64,000 nucleotides of DNA from NCBI RefSeq assembly GCF_018613755.1, contig NZ_JAGGPP010000013.1, forward strand, positions 62,001-126,000. Direction: 5' to 3'. Positions 42,976 to 51,800 of the stretch are shown here, in pieces. Position 1 is the first letter of the stretch. Every line of letters starts with the position of its first letter. The DNA comes from Arthrobacter sp. ISL-72. Lineage in GTDB: Bacteria; Actinomycetota; Actinomycetes; Actinomycetales; Micrococcaceae. The position numbers were made by a program, and so were the translations under genes. The notes beneath the pieces are model-generated. The model searched no databases and was not told the origin of the DNA. It saw only the letters and a list, made by a program, of their open reading frames with translations.

Positions 42976-45207
42976 ATGACCCCCACCGCGAAGCCTGCCA
43001 TGACCCGCGCCCCCGGTATCTCCAAGGAGATCGAGGACGCAGCGTGGTTTATCCTCGGCGCCGGCCTCCAGGGGAGGCCGTCGGCGCTGGACGGGCGGAC
43101 CCAGACGTGGACCACCGCCGCTGCCGCGGAGCTGCTGGAACGGCTGGAACGGGGTGTGGCGGATTCCAAAGCGCCCATGATGACCAACCTCCGGCAGAAC
43201 CTGTCGGATGCTTCCCGGGCAGTCAAACAGTTGGCCGTTGAGCTGCTGTTCCTCCAGTCCTTGCCGCTGGCGCACGAGGTCAAGTCGCTGAAGGTCAAGC
43301 GCGCCCGGGTGGCTGAGGCCGCGTCCTGGCTGGAGCCGCCGCTGGAACTGCCTGACGAGCTTTACAAAGGCATGACCGACCACGGGGTCATCCGCGACCG
43401 CACGGCGGAGTTCAACTGGACTATCTGGGACCACCTGAAGTGGCTGTGCCGCTTTGTGCGGCACGTTGACCAGCAGTCCACGAATGCCATGACCAAGGCG
43501 TTGAAGGATCCCCTCGCCTTCCATCTGCTCGCGTCCGGAACCCCGGATGACCAGCCGGCAATCCGGCGCAGCATCGAATACCTTGCCTGGCCCAGTTACT
43601 TCGAACCCGTGGTTGCCGACGTCGAGCGGCAGGAGATCCGGGACGCCTTCGCCTCCCTGGTGGGCGGCGCCAAGGGTGACAGCGAAGCTGAAATTACCGC
43701 TGATATCCACCGGATCCGCCTCTACCTGGACAAGCAGGCCGGGCAGCGCATCGACTGGTATGCCCGCCAGCTGGTGAGCCAGTGGCGGAAGGTGGGGGAT
43801 CCGGGCCGCCGCGCCTGGCTCCTGCGCACGCATCACGACGTGAAGGACCTCCTGGCCGCGTGGCATGGCGAGGAGAAGGTAACGCTCGACGTCGAGCATC
43901 TCCGCCTGCTTTCTCCCGGCGTCACGGCGGGACTGGTGCAGCACGCCGTGGACGAGGACTACAAGCACCTGGGCTACGTGGAGCGCGAGGACAGCAAGAC
44001 CGCCGTTTTTGCCTTCCTTACAGTCATGAAGCCGGGCGATCTGGTCCTGTACCAGCACGCCGGCGCCGTTCGCCTGGGCGGGGTGCTGGGCGAGCCGGAG
44101 CACAACGAGGACAACCGCAGGATGCGCCGCAAAGTCCGCTGGTTCGACGAAGCGCACAGCATGGCTGACCTTCCCCGCCACGTCCAGCGCCAGCTGGCCA
44201 CGCCGGGAATCATCGTGGACGTCACCCGCGTGGTGCAGGCGCTGCAGGCGCTGCTGCCCGCCGAAGCCGAAGCAGAGGCCGACGACGCCGCCGCGCCGGA
44301 CGCCGTCGTCGAACCTGTTCTCGAGGGGTTCCGCCCGCTGACAGAGGAGTTCGCGGCGTCCCTGCACATGGACCTGGAACCGCTGCAGGAAATCGCCGAA
44401 CTCCTGGAAGAGAACCGGCAACTGGTGCTCTACGGGCCCCCCGGAACCGGCAAGACGTACCTCGCCAAGCACCTGGCCGCCGAACTCGCCGGTGACACCA
44501 CGGACGAGCGGGTGAAGCTGGTGCAGTTCCACCCGTCGTACGCCTACGAGGACTTCTTTGAAGGGTTCCGACCGGACAAGACCGACGAGGGGCAGGTTTC
44601 CTTCAAACTGGTGGCCGGTCCGCTGCGCCGCCTGGCGGAAGAGGCCGCCAAGCCCGGCAACGAAAAAAAGCCCTACTTCCTGATCATCGATGAGATGAAC
44701 CGCGCCAACCTCGCCAAGGTTTTCGGCGAGCTGTACTTCCTGCTGGAATACCGCGACGACCGCATCTACCTCCAGTACAGCCCCAACGAGCCGTTCACCC
44801 TCCCGGACAACCTGTACATCATCGGCACCATGAACACCGCGGACCGGTCCATCGCCATGATGGACGCGGCCATCCGCCGGCGTTTCTCCTTCATCGAGCT
44901 GCACCCCAAGACCGAGCCGGTGAAGGGCTCCCTGCTGCGCTTCCTGCAGGCCCGGGACCTGGACACCACCCCGGCCCTCCTCCTCGACGCCCTCAACGAC
45001 GCGATTGACGAGTGGGACCGGGACCTCATGATCGGCCCGTCGTACTTCATGAAGAAGGCGGCCCAGACGCCCTCCGGCCTGCGCCGGATCTGGAAATACG
45101 AGCTCATGCCGCTGCTTGAGGAGCACTACCACGGTCAGCTGAACCGGGCCCAGTTGCAGGAGCGCTTCGGGCTTGAGCAGCTGCTGGGCCGCCTTGCTTC
45201 CCGCTAA
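42976..45207 (+). CDS. mcrB: McrB-like AAA+ NTPase of a modification-dependent restriction system
   Basis: A 743-residue protein. The C-terminal half is a McrB AAA+ domain: Walker A GPPGTGKT (487-494), Walker B FLIIDEMNRANLAKVFGELY (about 568-587) and the McrB signature GTMNTADRSI (about 618-627). Residues about 350-415 (MKPGDLVLYQHAGAVRLGGV) look like an EVE/PUA-type modified-base-binding domain; the first 340 residues are helical and unassigned. In McrBC the NTPase binds modified DNA, assembles as a hexamer, translocates and activates McrC. The gene is followed by mcrC; no methyltransferase is adjacent, as expected for type IV restriction. A second ATG, eight codons later, is also possible. 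Confidence 0.88.
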   Translation: MTPTAKPAMTRAPGISKEIEDAAWFILGAGLQGRPSALDGRTQTWTTAAAAELLERLERGVADSKAPMMTNLRQNLSDASRAVKQLAVELLFLQSLPLAHEVKSLKVKRARVAEAASWLEPPLELPDELYKGMTDHGVIRDRTAEFNWTIWDHLKWLCRFVRHVDQQSTNAMTKALKDPLAFHLLASGTPDDQPAIRRSIEYLAWPSYFEPVVADVERQEIRDAFASLVGGAKGDSEAEITADIHRIRLYLDKQAGQRIDWYARQLVSQWRKVGDPGRRAWLLRTHHDVKDLLAAWHGEEKVTLDVEHLRLLSPGVTAGLVQHAVDEDYKHLGYVEREDSKTAVFAFLTVMKPGDLVLYQHAGAVRLGGVLGEPEHNEDNRRMRRKVRWFDEAHSMADLPRHVQRQLATPGIIVDVTRVVQALQALLPAEAEAEADDAAAPDAVVEPVLEGFRPLTEEFAASLHMDLEPLQEIAELLEENRQLVLYGPPGTGKTYLAKHLAAELAGDTTDERVKLVQFHPSYAYEDFFEGFRPDKTDEGQVSFKLVAGPLRRLAEEAAKPGNEKKPYFLIIDEMNRANLAKVFGELYFLLEYRDDRIYLQYSPNEPFTLPDNLYIIGTMNTADRSIAMMDAAIRRRFSFIELHPKTEPVKGSLLRFLQARDLDTTPALLLDALNDAIDEWDRDLMIGPSYFMKKAAQTPSGLRRIWKYELMPLLEEHYHGQLNRAQLQERFGLEQLLGRLASR

Positions 45208-46612
45208 GGAATTGCGGCCAGCCAACGGAGCCCGTCCCGCCAACGGAGTGCGCCCCGCCAAAGGAGGGCGTCCGGCTAAAGGGTCGCGCCCCGCCGACGG
45301 ATCGCGCCCCGCCGGCATGGCCGTTCCGCCGCTGCCTGCGCGGCAGCCCTCAAGCGCCGGCAAGGCCGCCCGGCACATCATCCTGGATGAACTGTCGGGC
45401 GGCGTGGTGGACAAGCTTGATGTAGCCAGTGCCGCCTTTGTGAATGCCAGCGGCCTGGCTAGGGCGTCTCCGATGGGCATGGGCCTGTTCAGGATCGAGC
45501 CGGTGGGCATGGTGGGTTCGGTGCGGACGCCCACGGTGCAGCTGGAAGTCCGGCCCAAGGACCGCCTGGGCCTAAGCCGGCTGCTGTTCCTGCTCAGCTA
45601 TGCCGGGAATCAGGGCTTCCGTGACGATCCGGTGGCCGCCGTCGAGGACTCGGACCTGTGGAGCGCGCTGGCCGAATCGCTGGCGCAACTGGCAGACCGC
45701 GCCCTGAGCCGTGGAGTCCTGCAGGGGTACCTGACCGTTGACGAGTCCCTGCGGACGGTGAAAGGCAGGATCCGGATCTCGGACCAGATTTCGCGCCGGC
45801 CGGGCATGCTCGTCCCCCTCGAGGTGTCCTACGACGAATTCACCGAGGACATCGCCGAGAACCGCATCCTGCGGGCTGCCCTTGAGCGGATGGCGCAGGT
45901 TCCCCGGGTGCGCCCGGACGTTCAGAGCCGCTTGCGGCAGCTGAAGGGAAAGCTCGACGGCGTCACGCGCCTTCAGTCCGGCGCTCCGCTGCCGCCGTGG
46001 CGGGCTACCCGCATGAATCTCCGGTATCACGCGGTGCTACGGCTGTCCGAGGTGATCCTCCGCAACGCCTCAGCGGAGGCCGGCGACGGGAAGCAGCAGA
46101 CGGCGTCGTTCGTGGTGGACATGGCGCAGGTGTTCGAGGACTTCGTGGGGACAGCCCTCCGCGAAGCCATGACGGCCTACCCCGGCGAAATGCGGCTGCA
46201 GTACAACTCGCTCCTGAACGAGGCCGTCCGGGACTCCGACAGGCTCACTGTCAGTCCCGACGCGGTGCACCTGCTCGGCGGACGCCCCGTGGTGGTTTAC
46301 GACACCAAGTACCGGGCGGCCACAGACCAAGGCTCGTCCCTGTCCGCCGACCACTTCCAGATGCTTGCCTACTGCACTGCCCTGCGCGTCCCAACCGCGT
46401 GGCTGGTGTACGCAGGTGCGGGGGAAATGAAGCTCCGCCGCATCCTCAATACGGACATTGACGTGGTGGAGTACCCGCTTGATCTGTCCCTGCCGCCGTC
46501 GTACATCCTTGCAGCTGTTGCTGACCTGGCACAGCAGTCCTGGGGCGAAGTGGTGCGTCAGGCAGGACTTAATCAAGGACCCCGGGCTGGGAGCGGCCCG
46601 GCATTGACATGA
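45173..46612 (+). CDS. mcrC: McrC-like nuclease subunit
   Basis: A 479-residue McrC protein. The reading starts at TTG 45173, inside the mcrB end, with AGGAG ten bases upstream; ATG 45317 is an alternative that would drop the repeat. Residues 15-50 are a hexapeptide repeat of RPANGA type. The body has a McrC N-terminal domain (HIILDELSGGVVDKLDVA) and a C-terminal PD-(D/E)xK nuclease with SPDAVHLLGGRPVVVYDTKY. McrC cuts DNA when activated by McrB on modified sites. It overlaps mcrB by 35 bases, so the two are coupled. Confidence 0.87.
   Translation: MSSCWAALLPAKELRPANGARPANGVRPAKGGRPAKGSRPADGSRPAGMAVPPLPARQPSSAGKAARHIILDELSGGVVDKLDVASAAFVNASGLARASPMGMGLFRIEPVGMVGSVRTPTVQLEVRPKDRLGLSRLLFLLSYAGNQGFRDDPVAAVEDSDLWSALAESLAQLADRALSRGVLQGYLTVDESLRTVKGRIRISDQISRRPGMLVPLEVSYDEFTEDIAENRILRAALERMAQVPRVRPDVQSRLRQLKGKLDGVTRLQSGAPLPPWRATRMNLRYHAVLRLSEVILRNASAEAGDGKQQTASFVVDMAQVFEDFVGTALREAMTAYPGEMRLQYNSLLNEAVRDSDRLTVSPDAVHLLGGRPVVVYDTKYRAATDQGSSLSADHFQMLAYCTALRVPTAWLVYAGAGEMKLRRILNTDIDVVEYPLDLSLPPSYILAAVADLAQQSWGEVVRQAGLNQGPRAGSGPALT
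45215..45322. repeat. 18-bp tandem repeat at the mcrB-mcrC junction
   Basis: Six imperfect 18-bp units of the type CGTCCCGCCAACGGAGTG encode RPANGA, RPANGV, RPAKGG, RPAKGS, RPADGS and RPAGMA in the mcrC frame. The repeat begins 8 bases after the mcrB stop. Confidence 0.85.
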
Positions 46613-46862
46613 GGTGCATGAGCAAAGCCCTCTCAGGGTTGCCCCGGTTTTGATTGAGGCAACGGCGCAGCTGATCGCGAACTTCGGTTCCTTCCGGATC
46701 GGTATCCATCAGGATCGCATTGATTATTTCCCACGACTGGTGACGAATCGGCTCAAGATTCACGCGCCCGCTGACGGGGCCCCCAGCGGCATGGATCCCG
46801 GACCGCGCCTGCCATGAGTCACTCTGGTGGGATTTAACGGCTGACAACAGTTTCTTCGGCAT
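46569..46862 (-). CDS. Small protein of unknown function
   Basis: A 97-residue reading from ATG 46862 (MPKKLLSAVKSH), with GAAGG seven bases upstream. The C-terminal half is a likely helical segment (SWEIINAILMDTDPEGTEVRDQLRRCLNQN within 52-81). It is soluble, with one cysteine, and I recognise no family. It overlaps the 3' end of mcrC by 44 bases in the convergent direction and is divergent from the tetR gene, with the TetR palindrome in between. It fills the gap between mcrC and tetR. It may be a real gene or a chance frame; the ribosome-binding site favours the former. Confidence 0.45.
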   Translation of the reverse strand: MPKKLLSAVKSHQSDSWQARSGIHAAGGPVSGRVNLEPIRHQSWEIINAILMDTDPEGTEVRDQLRRCLNQNRGNPERALLMHLMSMPGRSQPGVLD

Positions 46863-46941
46863 CTCGCATCCTTCTATGGCACAAGCGCTCTGGCTCAAAC
46901 GCCTGGGACTTCGACCGACCGGAATGTAAAAATCTTAGCTT

Positions 46942-46959
46942 AGACAGACAGGTCTGTCT
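46942..46959. promoter_or_regulatory. TetR operator
   Basis: AGACAGAC (46942-46949) and GTCTGTCT (46952-46959) form a perfect 8-bp inverted repeat with a 2-base spacer. It lies where the -35 region of the tetR promoter should be and between the two divergent genes. Confidence 0.75.
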
Positions 46960-46970
46960 GCCCTTGGGTT

Positions 46971-46976
46971 AGACTA
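46971..46976 (+). promoter_or_regulatory. Candidate -10 box for a leaderless tetR mRNA
   Basis: TAGACT lies seven bases before ATG 46983, so transcription would start at or next to the A of the start codon. No Shine-Dalgarno sequence precedes the ATG, which agrees with a leaderless message. Confidence 0.5.
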
Positions 46977-46982
46977 TTTGTA

Positions 46983-47606
46983 ATGACCCCCACGCCAGAA
47001 TCTGTGCCGGTACAGCCTGCCCCAGAGGGCGAGGTTGCGATCAGTGCCGCTGATGCGAAGCAGCGGATCGTTGATACGGCGTATGAACTTTTCGCACGCC
47101 GGGGAATCCGTGATGTGGGAGTAAATGAGCTGATCAGCCGGGCGGGTGTGGCCAAGGCAACCTTTTACCGGCACTTTGCGTCCAAGGAAGAACTGGTGCT
47201 TGCTTTCCTGGAGCAGCGGGATCAGATGTGGACCGTGGAGTTGATTGTCGGGGATGCGCGCCGCCGCGGCGGAACTCCCGAGGAACAGTTGCTGGCCATC
47301 TTCGACGTCTTCGGCGACTGGTTCCGCCGGGACGATTTTGAGGCATGCTCCTTCATCAACATCCTGCTGGAAATGGGCGCCCAACATCCGCTGGGACGGG
47401 CGAGCATTGACTACCTGGCCAGAATTCGCGGCCATGTTCAGCAGCTTGCCGAGGAGGCCGGACTCCGGGACACCGAGGATTTCTCGCGCTCATGGCACAT
47501 CCTGATGAAGGGGTCCATCATCTCCGCCACCGAGGGTGATACAGAGGCTGCCAAGAGGGCGCAGGCGATGGCCCGGACACTGATTGAGCAGTTCCGGGCT
47601 CCGTAG
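46983..47606 (+). CDS. TetR/AcrR-family regulator
   Basis: A 207-residue regulator. The N-terminal HTH (residues about 20-70) reads VDTAYELFARRGIRDVGVNE then SRAGVAKATFYRHFASKEEL. The C-terminal ligand domain contains FEACSFINILLEMGAQHPLG, as in many AcrR-type repressors. A perfect palindrome upstream suggests autoregulation and control of the divergent small gene. The mRNA may be leaderless. It follows the restriction system without being part of it in strand or spacing. Confidence 0.9.
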   Translation: MTPTPESVPVQPAPEGEVAISAADAKQRIVDTAYELFARRGIRDVGVNELISRAGVAKATFYRHFASKEELVLAFLEQRDQMWTVELIVGDARRRGGTPEEQLLAIFDVFGDWFRRDDFEACSFINILLEMGAQHPLGRASIDYLARIRGHVQQLAEEAGLRDTEDFSRSWHILMKGSIISATEGDTEAAKRAQAMARTLIEQFRAP

Positions 47607-47689
47607 CACCGGGCTAGCAGTTCGGGGCTCACGCCAGATTGTGAGTGCGCCCGCCAAACCGGGACGGCACTTGGTCTCCTGGATGGCAC

Positions 47690-49381
47690 CTAGATGGGCA
47701 CCTTCACGGTGAACGTGGTGCCTTCACCCGGCGCACTCCGAACCTGGATGCTGCCGCCGTGCGCTTCAACAATGGCCTTGCTGATGGGCAGCCCCAGCCC
47801 CACGCCCGGGATGGATGTGTTCCGCACGTTGCTGGTCCGGAAGAACTTCGTAAACACCTCGGTCTGGTCCTTTTCGCTCATGCCCATACCGGTGTCACTC
47901 ACCCTACACACGAGCGTGTTGCCTTCGGCCCCGAGGGACACCACGACGTGGCCGCCGTCGGGCGAGTACTTGATGGCGTTGGAGACCAGATTGTCCAGCA
48001 CCTGTGACATGCGGACCGAGTCCACGTGGGCGTCCATCCGCTCGGGAGTGTCTGCCTGGAGGCGCACCTTGGCTGCGGCGGCACGGGGGAGCGCCGCGCT
48101 GATGCTGGCCCGGACAAGCTCGGCCAGATCCACGGCCTGCGGGCTAACGATGAGCTGCCCGCTGCGGCTGGTCAGCAGGTCGGACACCAGGCCTAGCAGC
48201 CGCTGGGAGTTCCGGAGAATGATGTTGAGGGGTTCGCGGTAGGACTCCGGCAGCCGGTCATCGTCGTCCAGCAGCAGTTCCACATAGCCAAGGATTGAGG
48301 TCAGCGGAGTCCGGAACTCGTGGGACACATTGGACACGAAGTCGTCCTTGGCGGCCAGGGCGTTGACCAGGTCGGTGACGTCACTGAACACGATGACCGA
48401 GCCGGCGAACGCGCCGTCCTGGTCCTTCATGGCGCGTGCGCTGGTGGTGATGGCCCGCTGTTCACTGCCACTGCCGAGCCACACCAGGTTGTCGGTGAAA
48501 TTCTCGCCCATTATTGCTCGCCGCACAGGCCGTTGGTCCACCGGAACTTTTGTGACCCGGTCGGGCTGGAAGACGAGGAGCTGGGATTCATTCGGGTCGG
48601 TGTTTCCCAACGGTGCGGCGAGTTTGTGGTTTTCGCGCTGTTTCCGGTTCATGAGGATGTCATTCCCGTGTGCGTCCACGGCCAGGACACCCAAATGCAC
48701 GGTCTCGAGCACTGAATTCAGCAGCCCCTCCTGATGTTTGCTGTCCTGCAGCGCGACGCGGAGCTGAACATCCTTTTCCTCCACGTCACGCTGCTGGCGG
48801 ACCATGCTGAGCGTCAGCACGCTCACTGAAACGCCGATCCCCAGCGTCATCACCGGCAGCAGCAGGGAGCGCGCCAGATCCTGGCCGGTGACGCCGCCGC
48901 GAATAAACAACGGCACCCAGATGATGGCCAGGGGAGCGAGGAAAGACGCCAGCAAAGCGAGACGCGGGTACAGTCCTGACGCGCATAGCCAGATGACCGG
49001 GAAAACGGACAGCAAGCTGATGCCGGTCAGGCTCTCCTGGCCGCCTTCCCGACCCAAGGCGATGGAAACGAAGTCCAGCAGCGGGATCACCAGGAAACTG
49101 GGGTACGGCAGCCTGTCCCAGGGCACCAAAAAGCACAGCGCCAGGAGCAAGGCCTGCGTGGCCAGGAACGCGATGTAAAGGGGATTGGCAAGGGTGCCCG
49201 GGAAAAACAACAGGATGAGGACGGCCGTGAGCGCCGCTGTGACGGACAGCGGCATCTGGCTCAGCACCACCCGGCCGCGCAGCGAGTACTGGTGGAACGG
49301 CCGGCGGAAGAACAGTAACCGCCCGGAATCGATGTCCCATGTGATGTTCCCGCTCATCGGCGGACGACTATCGACGGGCAT
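47690..49381 (-). CDS. Membrane sensor histidine kinase with PAS domain
   Basis: A 563-residue kinase. Residues 40-195 hold about six hydrophobic segments, a membrane-embedded sensor module without a large extracellular loop. A coiled segment and a PAS domain (about 215-340) follow. HisKA carries the phospho-accepting H354 in FVSNVSHEFRTPLTS; HATPase_c has the N box NLVSNAIKYSP, DTGMGMS and GVGLGLPISKAI. It is divergent from an OmpR-type response regulator 77 bases away, its probable partner. The signal is unknown; a membrane-integral sensor suggests an envelope or small-molecule cue. Confidence 0.9.
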   Translation of the reverse strand: MPVDSRPPMSGNITWDIDSGRLLFFRRPFHQYSLRGRVVLSQMPLSVTAALTAVLILLFFPGTLANPLYIAFLATQALLLALCFLVPWDRLPYPSFLVIPLLDFVSIALGREGGQESLTGISLLSVFPVIWLCASGLYPRLALLASFLAPLAIIWVPLFIRGGVTGQDLARSLLLPVMTLGIGVSVSVLTLSMVRQQRDVEEKDVQLRVALQDSKHQEGLLNSVLETVHLGVLAVDAHGNDILMNRKQRENHKLAAPLGNTDPNESQLLVFQPDRVTKVPVDQRPVRRAIMGENFTDNLVWLGSGSEQRAITTSARAMKDQDGAFAGSVIVFSDVTDLVNALAAKDDFVSNVSHEFRTPLTSILGYVELLLDDDDRLPESYREPLNIILRNSQRLLGLVSDLLTSRSGQLIVSPQAVDLAELVRASISAALPRAAAAKVRLQADTPERMDAHVDSVRMSQVLDNLVSNAIKYSPDGGHVVVSLGAEGNTLVCRVSDTGMGMSEKDQTEVFTKFFRTSNVRNTSIPGVGLGLPISKAIVEAHGGSIQVRSAPGEGTTFTVKVPI

Positions 49382-49458
49382 TTTACTGGACGCATACCCC
49401 CACGATATCGGGCGACCGCTATACTTCTGACGGTATCAAGCGGACTGAGGGGGCTGCG

Positions 49459-50214
49459 ATGAGTGAATCACGTGTGGGTCTGGTAATCGAGGATGATCAC
49501 GACATCCGTGAACTGGTTCGAGTGGTCCTCGTCCAGGCCGGGTTCGATGTCCAAGTGGCCAGCAGCGGGGCGGCCGGCGTGATCGCGGCCAAGGAGCTCT
49601 ATCCGGCAGTCATCACCCTGGACCTGGGCCTGCCCGACATCGACGGCTTTGAAGTCGCCCGCCAGATCAGGGAATTCTCGGACGCTTACATCGTTATGCT
49701 GACGGCCCGGGCCGAGGAATTGGACACCCTCATCGGGTTGGAATCGGGAGCCGACGACTACCTGACAAAGCCCTTCCGTCCCCGGGAACTGCGAGCGCGG
49801 GTTGCCGCCATGATGCGGCGTCCGCGTTCGACGTCGGACGTCACCGCCGGTGCCAAGGCACCTGCCGCAGCGGGCAGCGCAGGCCGGACGCTGACGCACA
49901 ACGGCCTTGAGTTCAGCTATGAGGCGCGGACCGTGACTGTGGATGGGCGGGAACTGCACCTGACGCGCACCGAGTTCGATCTGCTGCACGCCCTTCTTGA
50001 GGCGGGCCGCATGGTGCGGACCAAATCTGAACTGGTGAGACGACTGAGGGACGAGCCGTACGACGTGGGCGGCTACATCTCCGAAGCGGACGAGCGCTCC
50101 GTCGAAGTGCACATGGGAAACCTTCGCAAGAAGCTGGGCGACAGCCCGCAGAATCCGCGCTGGCTCCAGACGGTGCGCGGCGTGGGCTATCGGCTGGCTC
50201 CCGCAGAACGCTGA
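49459..50214 (+). CDS. OmpR-family response regulator
   Basis: A 251-residue response regulator. The receiver domain has the acidic pocket EDD (11-13), phospho-accepting D55 in VITLDLGLPDIDG and K104 in YLTKPF. A linker of about 25 residues rich in Ala and Gly joins it to a winged-helix domain (about 150-248) with LTRTEFDLLHALLEAGRMV and RSVEVHMGNLRKKL. It is transcribed divergently from the histidine kinase. The gene downstream on the other strand encodes an Hpt-like protein. Confidence 0.92.
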   Translation: MSESRVGLVIEDDHDIRELVRVVLVQAGFDVQVASSGAAGVIAAKELYPAVITLDLGLPDIDGFEVARQIREFSDAYIVMLTARAEELDTLIGLESGADDYLTKPFRPRELRARVAAMMRRPRSTSDVTAGAKAPAAAGSAGRTLTHNGLEFSYEARTVTVDGRELHLTRTEFDLLHALLEAGRMVRTKSELVRRLRDEPYDVGGYISEADERSVEVHMGNLRKKLGDSPQNPRWLQTVRGVGYRLAPAER

Positions 50215-50221
50215 GTCCAGC

Positions 50222-50242
50222 GCCCGGCTTCAGCCGCCGGGC
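50222..50242. terminator. Short hairpin between convergent genes
   Basis: GCCCGGC (50222-50228) and GCCGGGC (50236-50242) form a 7-bp GC stem between the response-regulator and Hpt-like gene ends. Confidence 0.55.
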
Positions 50243-50644
50243 CTAAGCCGCCGCGGCAGCTGAGAGGCCGGCCACGGTCTGATCGGTGCACGCGTCCATG
50301 CTTTCCAGGAGCGCCAACTGAAGCCTGGGCGGCTGGTCAGCTGCGGCCTCCGGATGGGACTCCAGGTGCTTCAGGATCGTTTCGAGCTCATCGGCGAGCC
50401 GGCCAAGGTAGGCCGCGCCGACCATCATGCTTGAAGTCTTCACGCTCAGGACGGCATCCATGGCGGCGTCCAAATCCCTGGCCTCCACAGCCTGGCGAAG
50501 CCGGTCCAGCCGCCACGGTAACTGCTGGATGTAACTGTTCACGAACACGGTGCAGTACTCGGCGTCGGGCTCGAGCTCGTAGCGGAGTGTCTGCAGCACG
50601 GAGGGGTCGACGTACGGCTGGCTTGCGCCATCCTGTCCATCCAT
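50243..50644 (-). CDS. Hpt-like protein lacking the phospho-histidine
   Basis: A 133-residue four-helix Hpt-fold protein. The segment LRQAVEARDLDAAMDAVLSV then KTSSMMVGAAYLGRLADELE aligns with the usual HxLKGSS region, but the histidine position is Leu66; the Lys and Ser-Ser that follow are kept. It therefore cannot accept phosphate in the usual way and may bind receivers as an inhibitor or scaffold. It lies tail to tail with the response regulator, as a possible third component of the system. The C-terminus is Ala-rich. ATG 50644 has a nearby AAGGGG ribosome-binding site. Confidence 0.75.
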   Translation of the reverse strand: MDGQDGASQPYVDPSVLQTLRYELEPDAEYCTVFVNSYIQQLPWRLDRLRQAVEARDLDAAMDAVLSVKTSSMMVGAAYLGRLADELETILKHLESHPEAAADQPPRLQLALLESMDACTDQTVAGLSAAAAA

Positions 50645-50866
50645 CGGACACCCCTTCCCTTTTGCCCGCGCACCCCGACGGCGGGTGCGGATGCAATGTT
50701 TTCCCTTTTACAGTAGGGCTCGGACGGCCTGGGAATGCGTTTTCCGGAAAAATTTGTGGCAATCTTGATCGGACTAGCCCGGCTGCCCTTTAGGATCGGG
50801 ACAAGTGCCTGAAGGCACCCAACTGACCTGTGGCTTTACGGTCACCAGCCGATTGCGGGTACCGCT

Positions 50867-51765
50867 GTGTTCAGGACCTTGAGGACCCTCTTTATTGGCC
50901 TGGTCGTCGGACTGGGCTTGATATTTGTCTTCGTCCAGCCGGTGCCTTCACTAGCTCGGTCACCATTCCGTCAACAGCCCCTGGCTCGGTGACCGTCACG
51001 GCCAAGACGTCATCCATCAAGGCTTCTTCGGTGTTCGAAGTAACTGCCGCTGCTCCCTCCCTCCCTCCGGTCAGCACGGCGGCGCTGCGCTTTGGCGTGG
51101 CCACTCCCGGCGGCCCCTTGGCGAGTGCCGAACTGGACCAAGTGTCACAGCTGGCGGGCGAGAGTTCGTCCAGCGTGCTTTTCTACAAGGACTTCCTGCA
51201 GGCGCCGCCCATCGCTGAGATGAACGCCGTGCGTGCCCGCCGCGCGGTCCCGCTTGTTACGTGGGAACCGTGGGCCTGGGGCGGCGGACTCGGTCAGCCT
51301 GCGTACAGTCTGGACAGGATCGCGGCGAGCGACTTCGACGCGGCAACCGGCGCCAGGAACGCGTCCTGTGGAGCCCCAATGTTCCGTACTTCGGTTCCAC
51401 TGATCTTGCCGGGCTGTTCCCGGGTGCCGGCTACGTGGACATCGTGGCCCTCGACGGGTACAACTGGGGCACCTCTGCGTCGTGGAGCAGCTGGATTTCA
51501 CCGCAGGACCTCTTCGCTCCCGTAATTGCCCAGCTACGAGCTCTAGCGCCCGGGATCCCTGTCCCTTATCGCGGAGACCGCGTCCGCGGAGGCCGGGGGC
51601 TCCAAAGCAGCGTGGAACACCGACCTGGTCAGCTATCTGGCCGCGCAGCCGGATGTGGTCAGCTTCGTCTGGTTCCACCTGCAGAAGGAAACGGACTCGC
51701 GCATTAATAGCAGTGAGGCCCCGGCTGCCTTCAAATCAGCGCTGGCCGCCCGCCGGTCGTTGTAA
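50867..51765 (+). pseudogene. Decayed GH26-like glycosidase gene
   Basis: Remnants of a secreted glycoside hydrolase are spread over changing frames. GTG 50867 opens a signal-peptide-like MFRTLRTLFIGLVVGLGLIF. A frame change near 50950 leads to the body, with LRFGVATPGGPLASAE and PLVTWEPWAWGGG. Another change near 51370 gives VLWSPNVPYFGSTDL and DGYNWGTSASWSSW, and a third near 51560 gives LIAETASAEAGGSKAAWNTD and FVWFHLQKETDSRIN up to TAA at 51763. The Glu in IAETAS fits the GH26 nucleophile. The segment that should hold the acid/base Glu (HEMN-like) is missing between about 51345 and 51370. Several lesions mean it is inactive. Confidence 0.8.
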
Positions 51766-51800
51766 CTGCTTAGGCAGTTGGTGCTCGTAGCGTCGGCGCC

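Noticed and set aside
45215..45322. CRISPR-like array
   Set aside because: The 18-bp units are contiguous, without spacers, and encode a peptide repeat; this is a minisatellite within mcrC.
42955..45558. An 867-codon minus-strand frame opposite mcrB and mcrC
   Set aside because: It is a shadow of the McrBC genes caused by codon bias, with no motif or ribosome-binding site.
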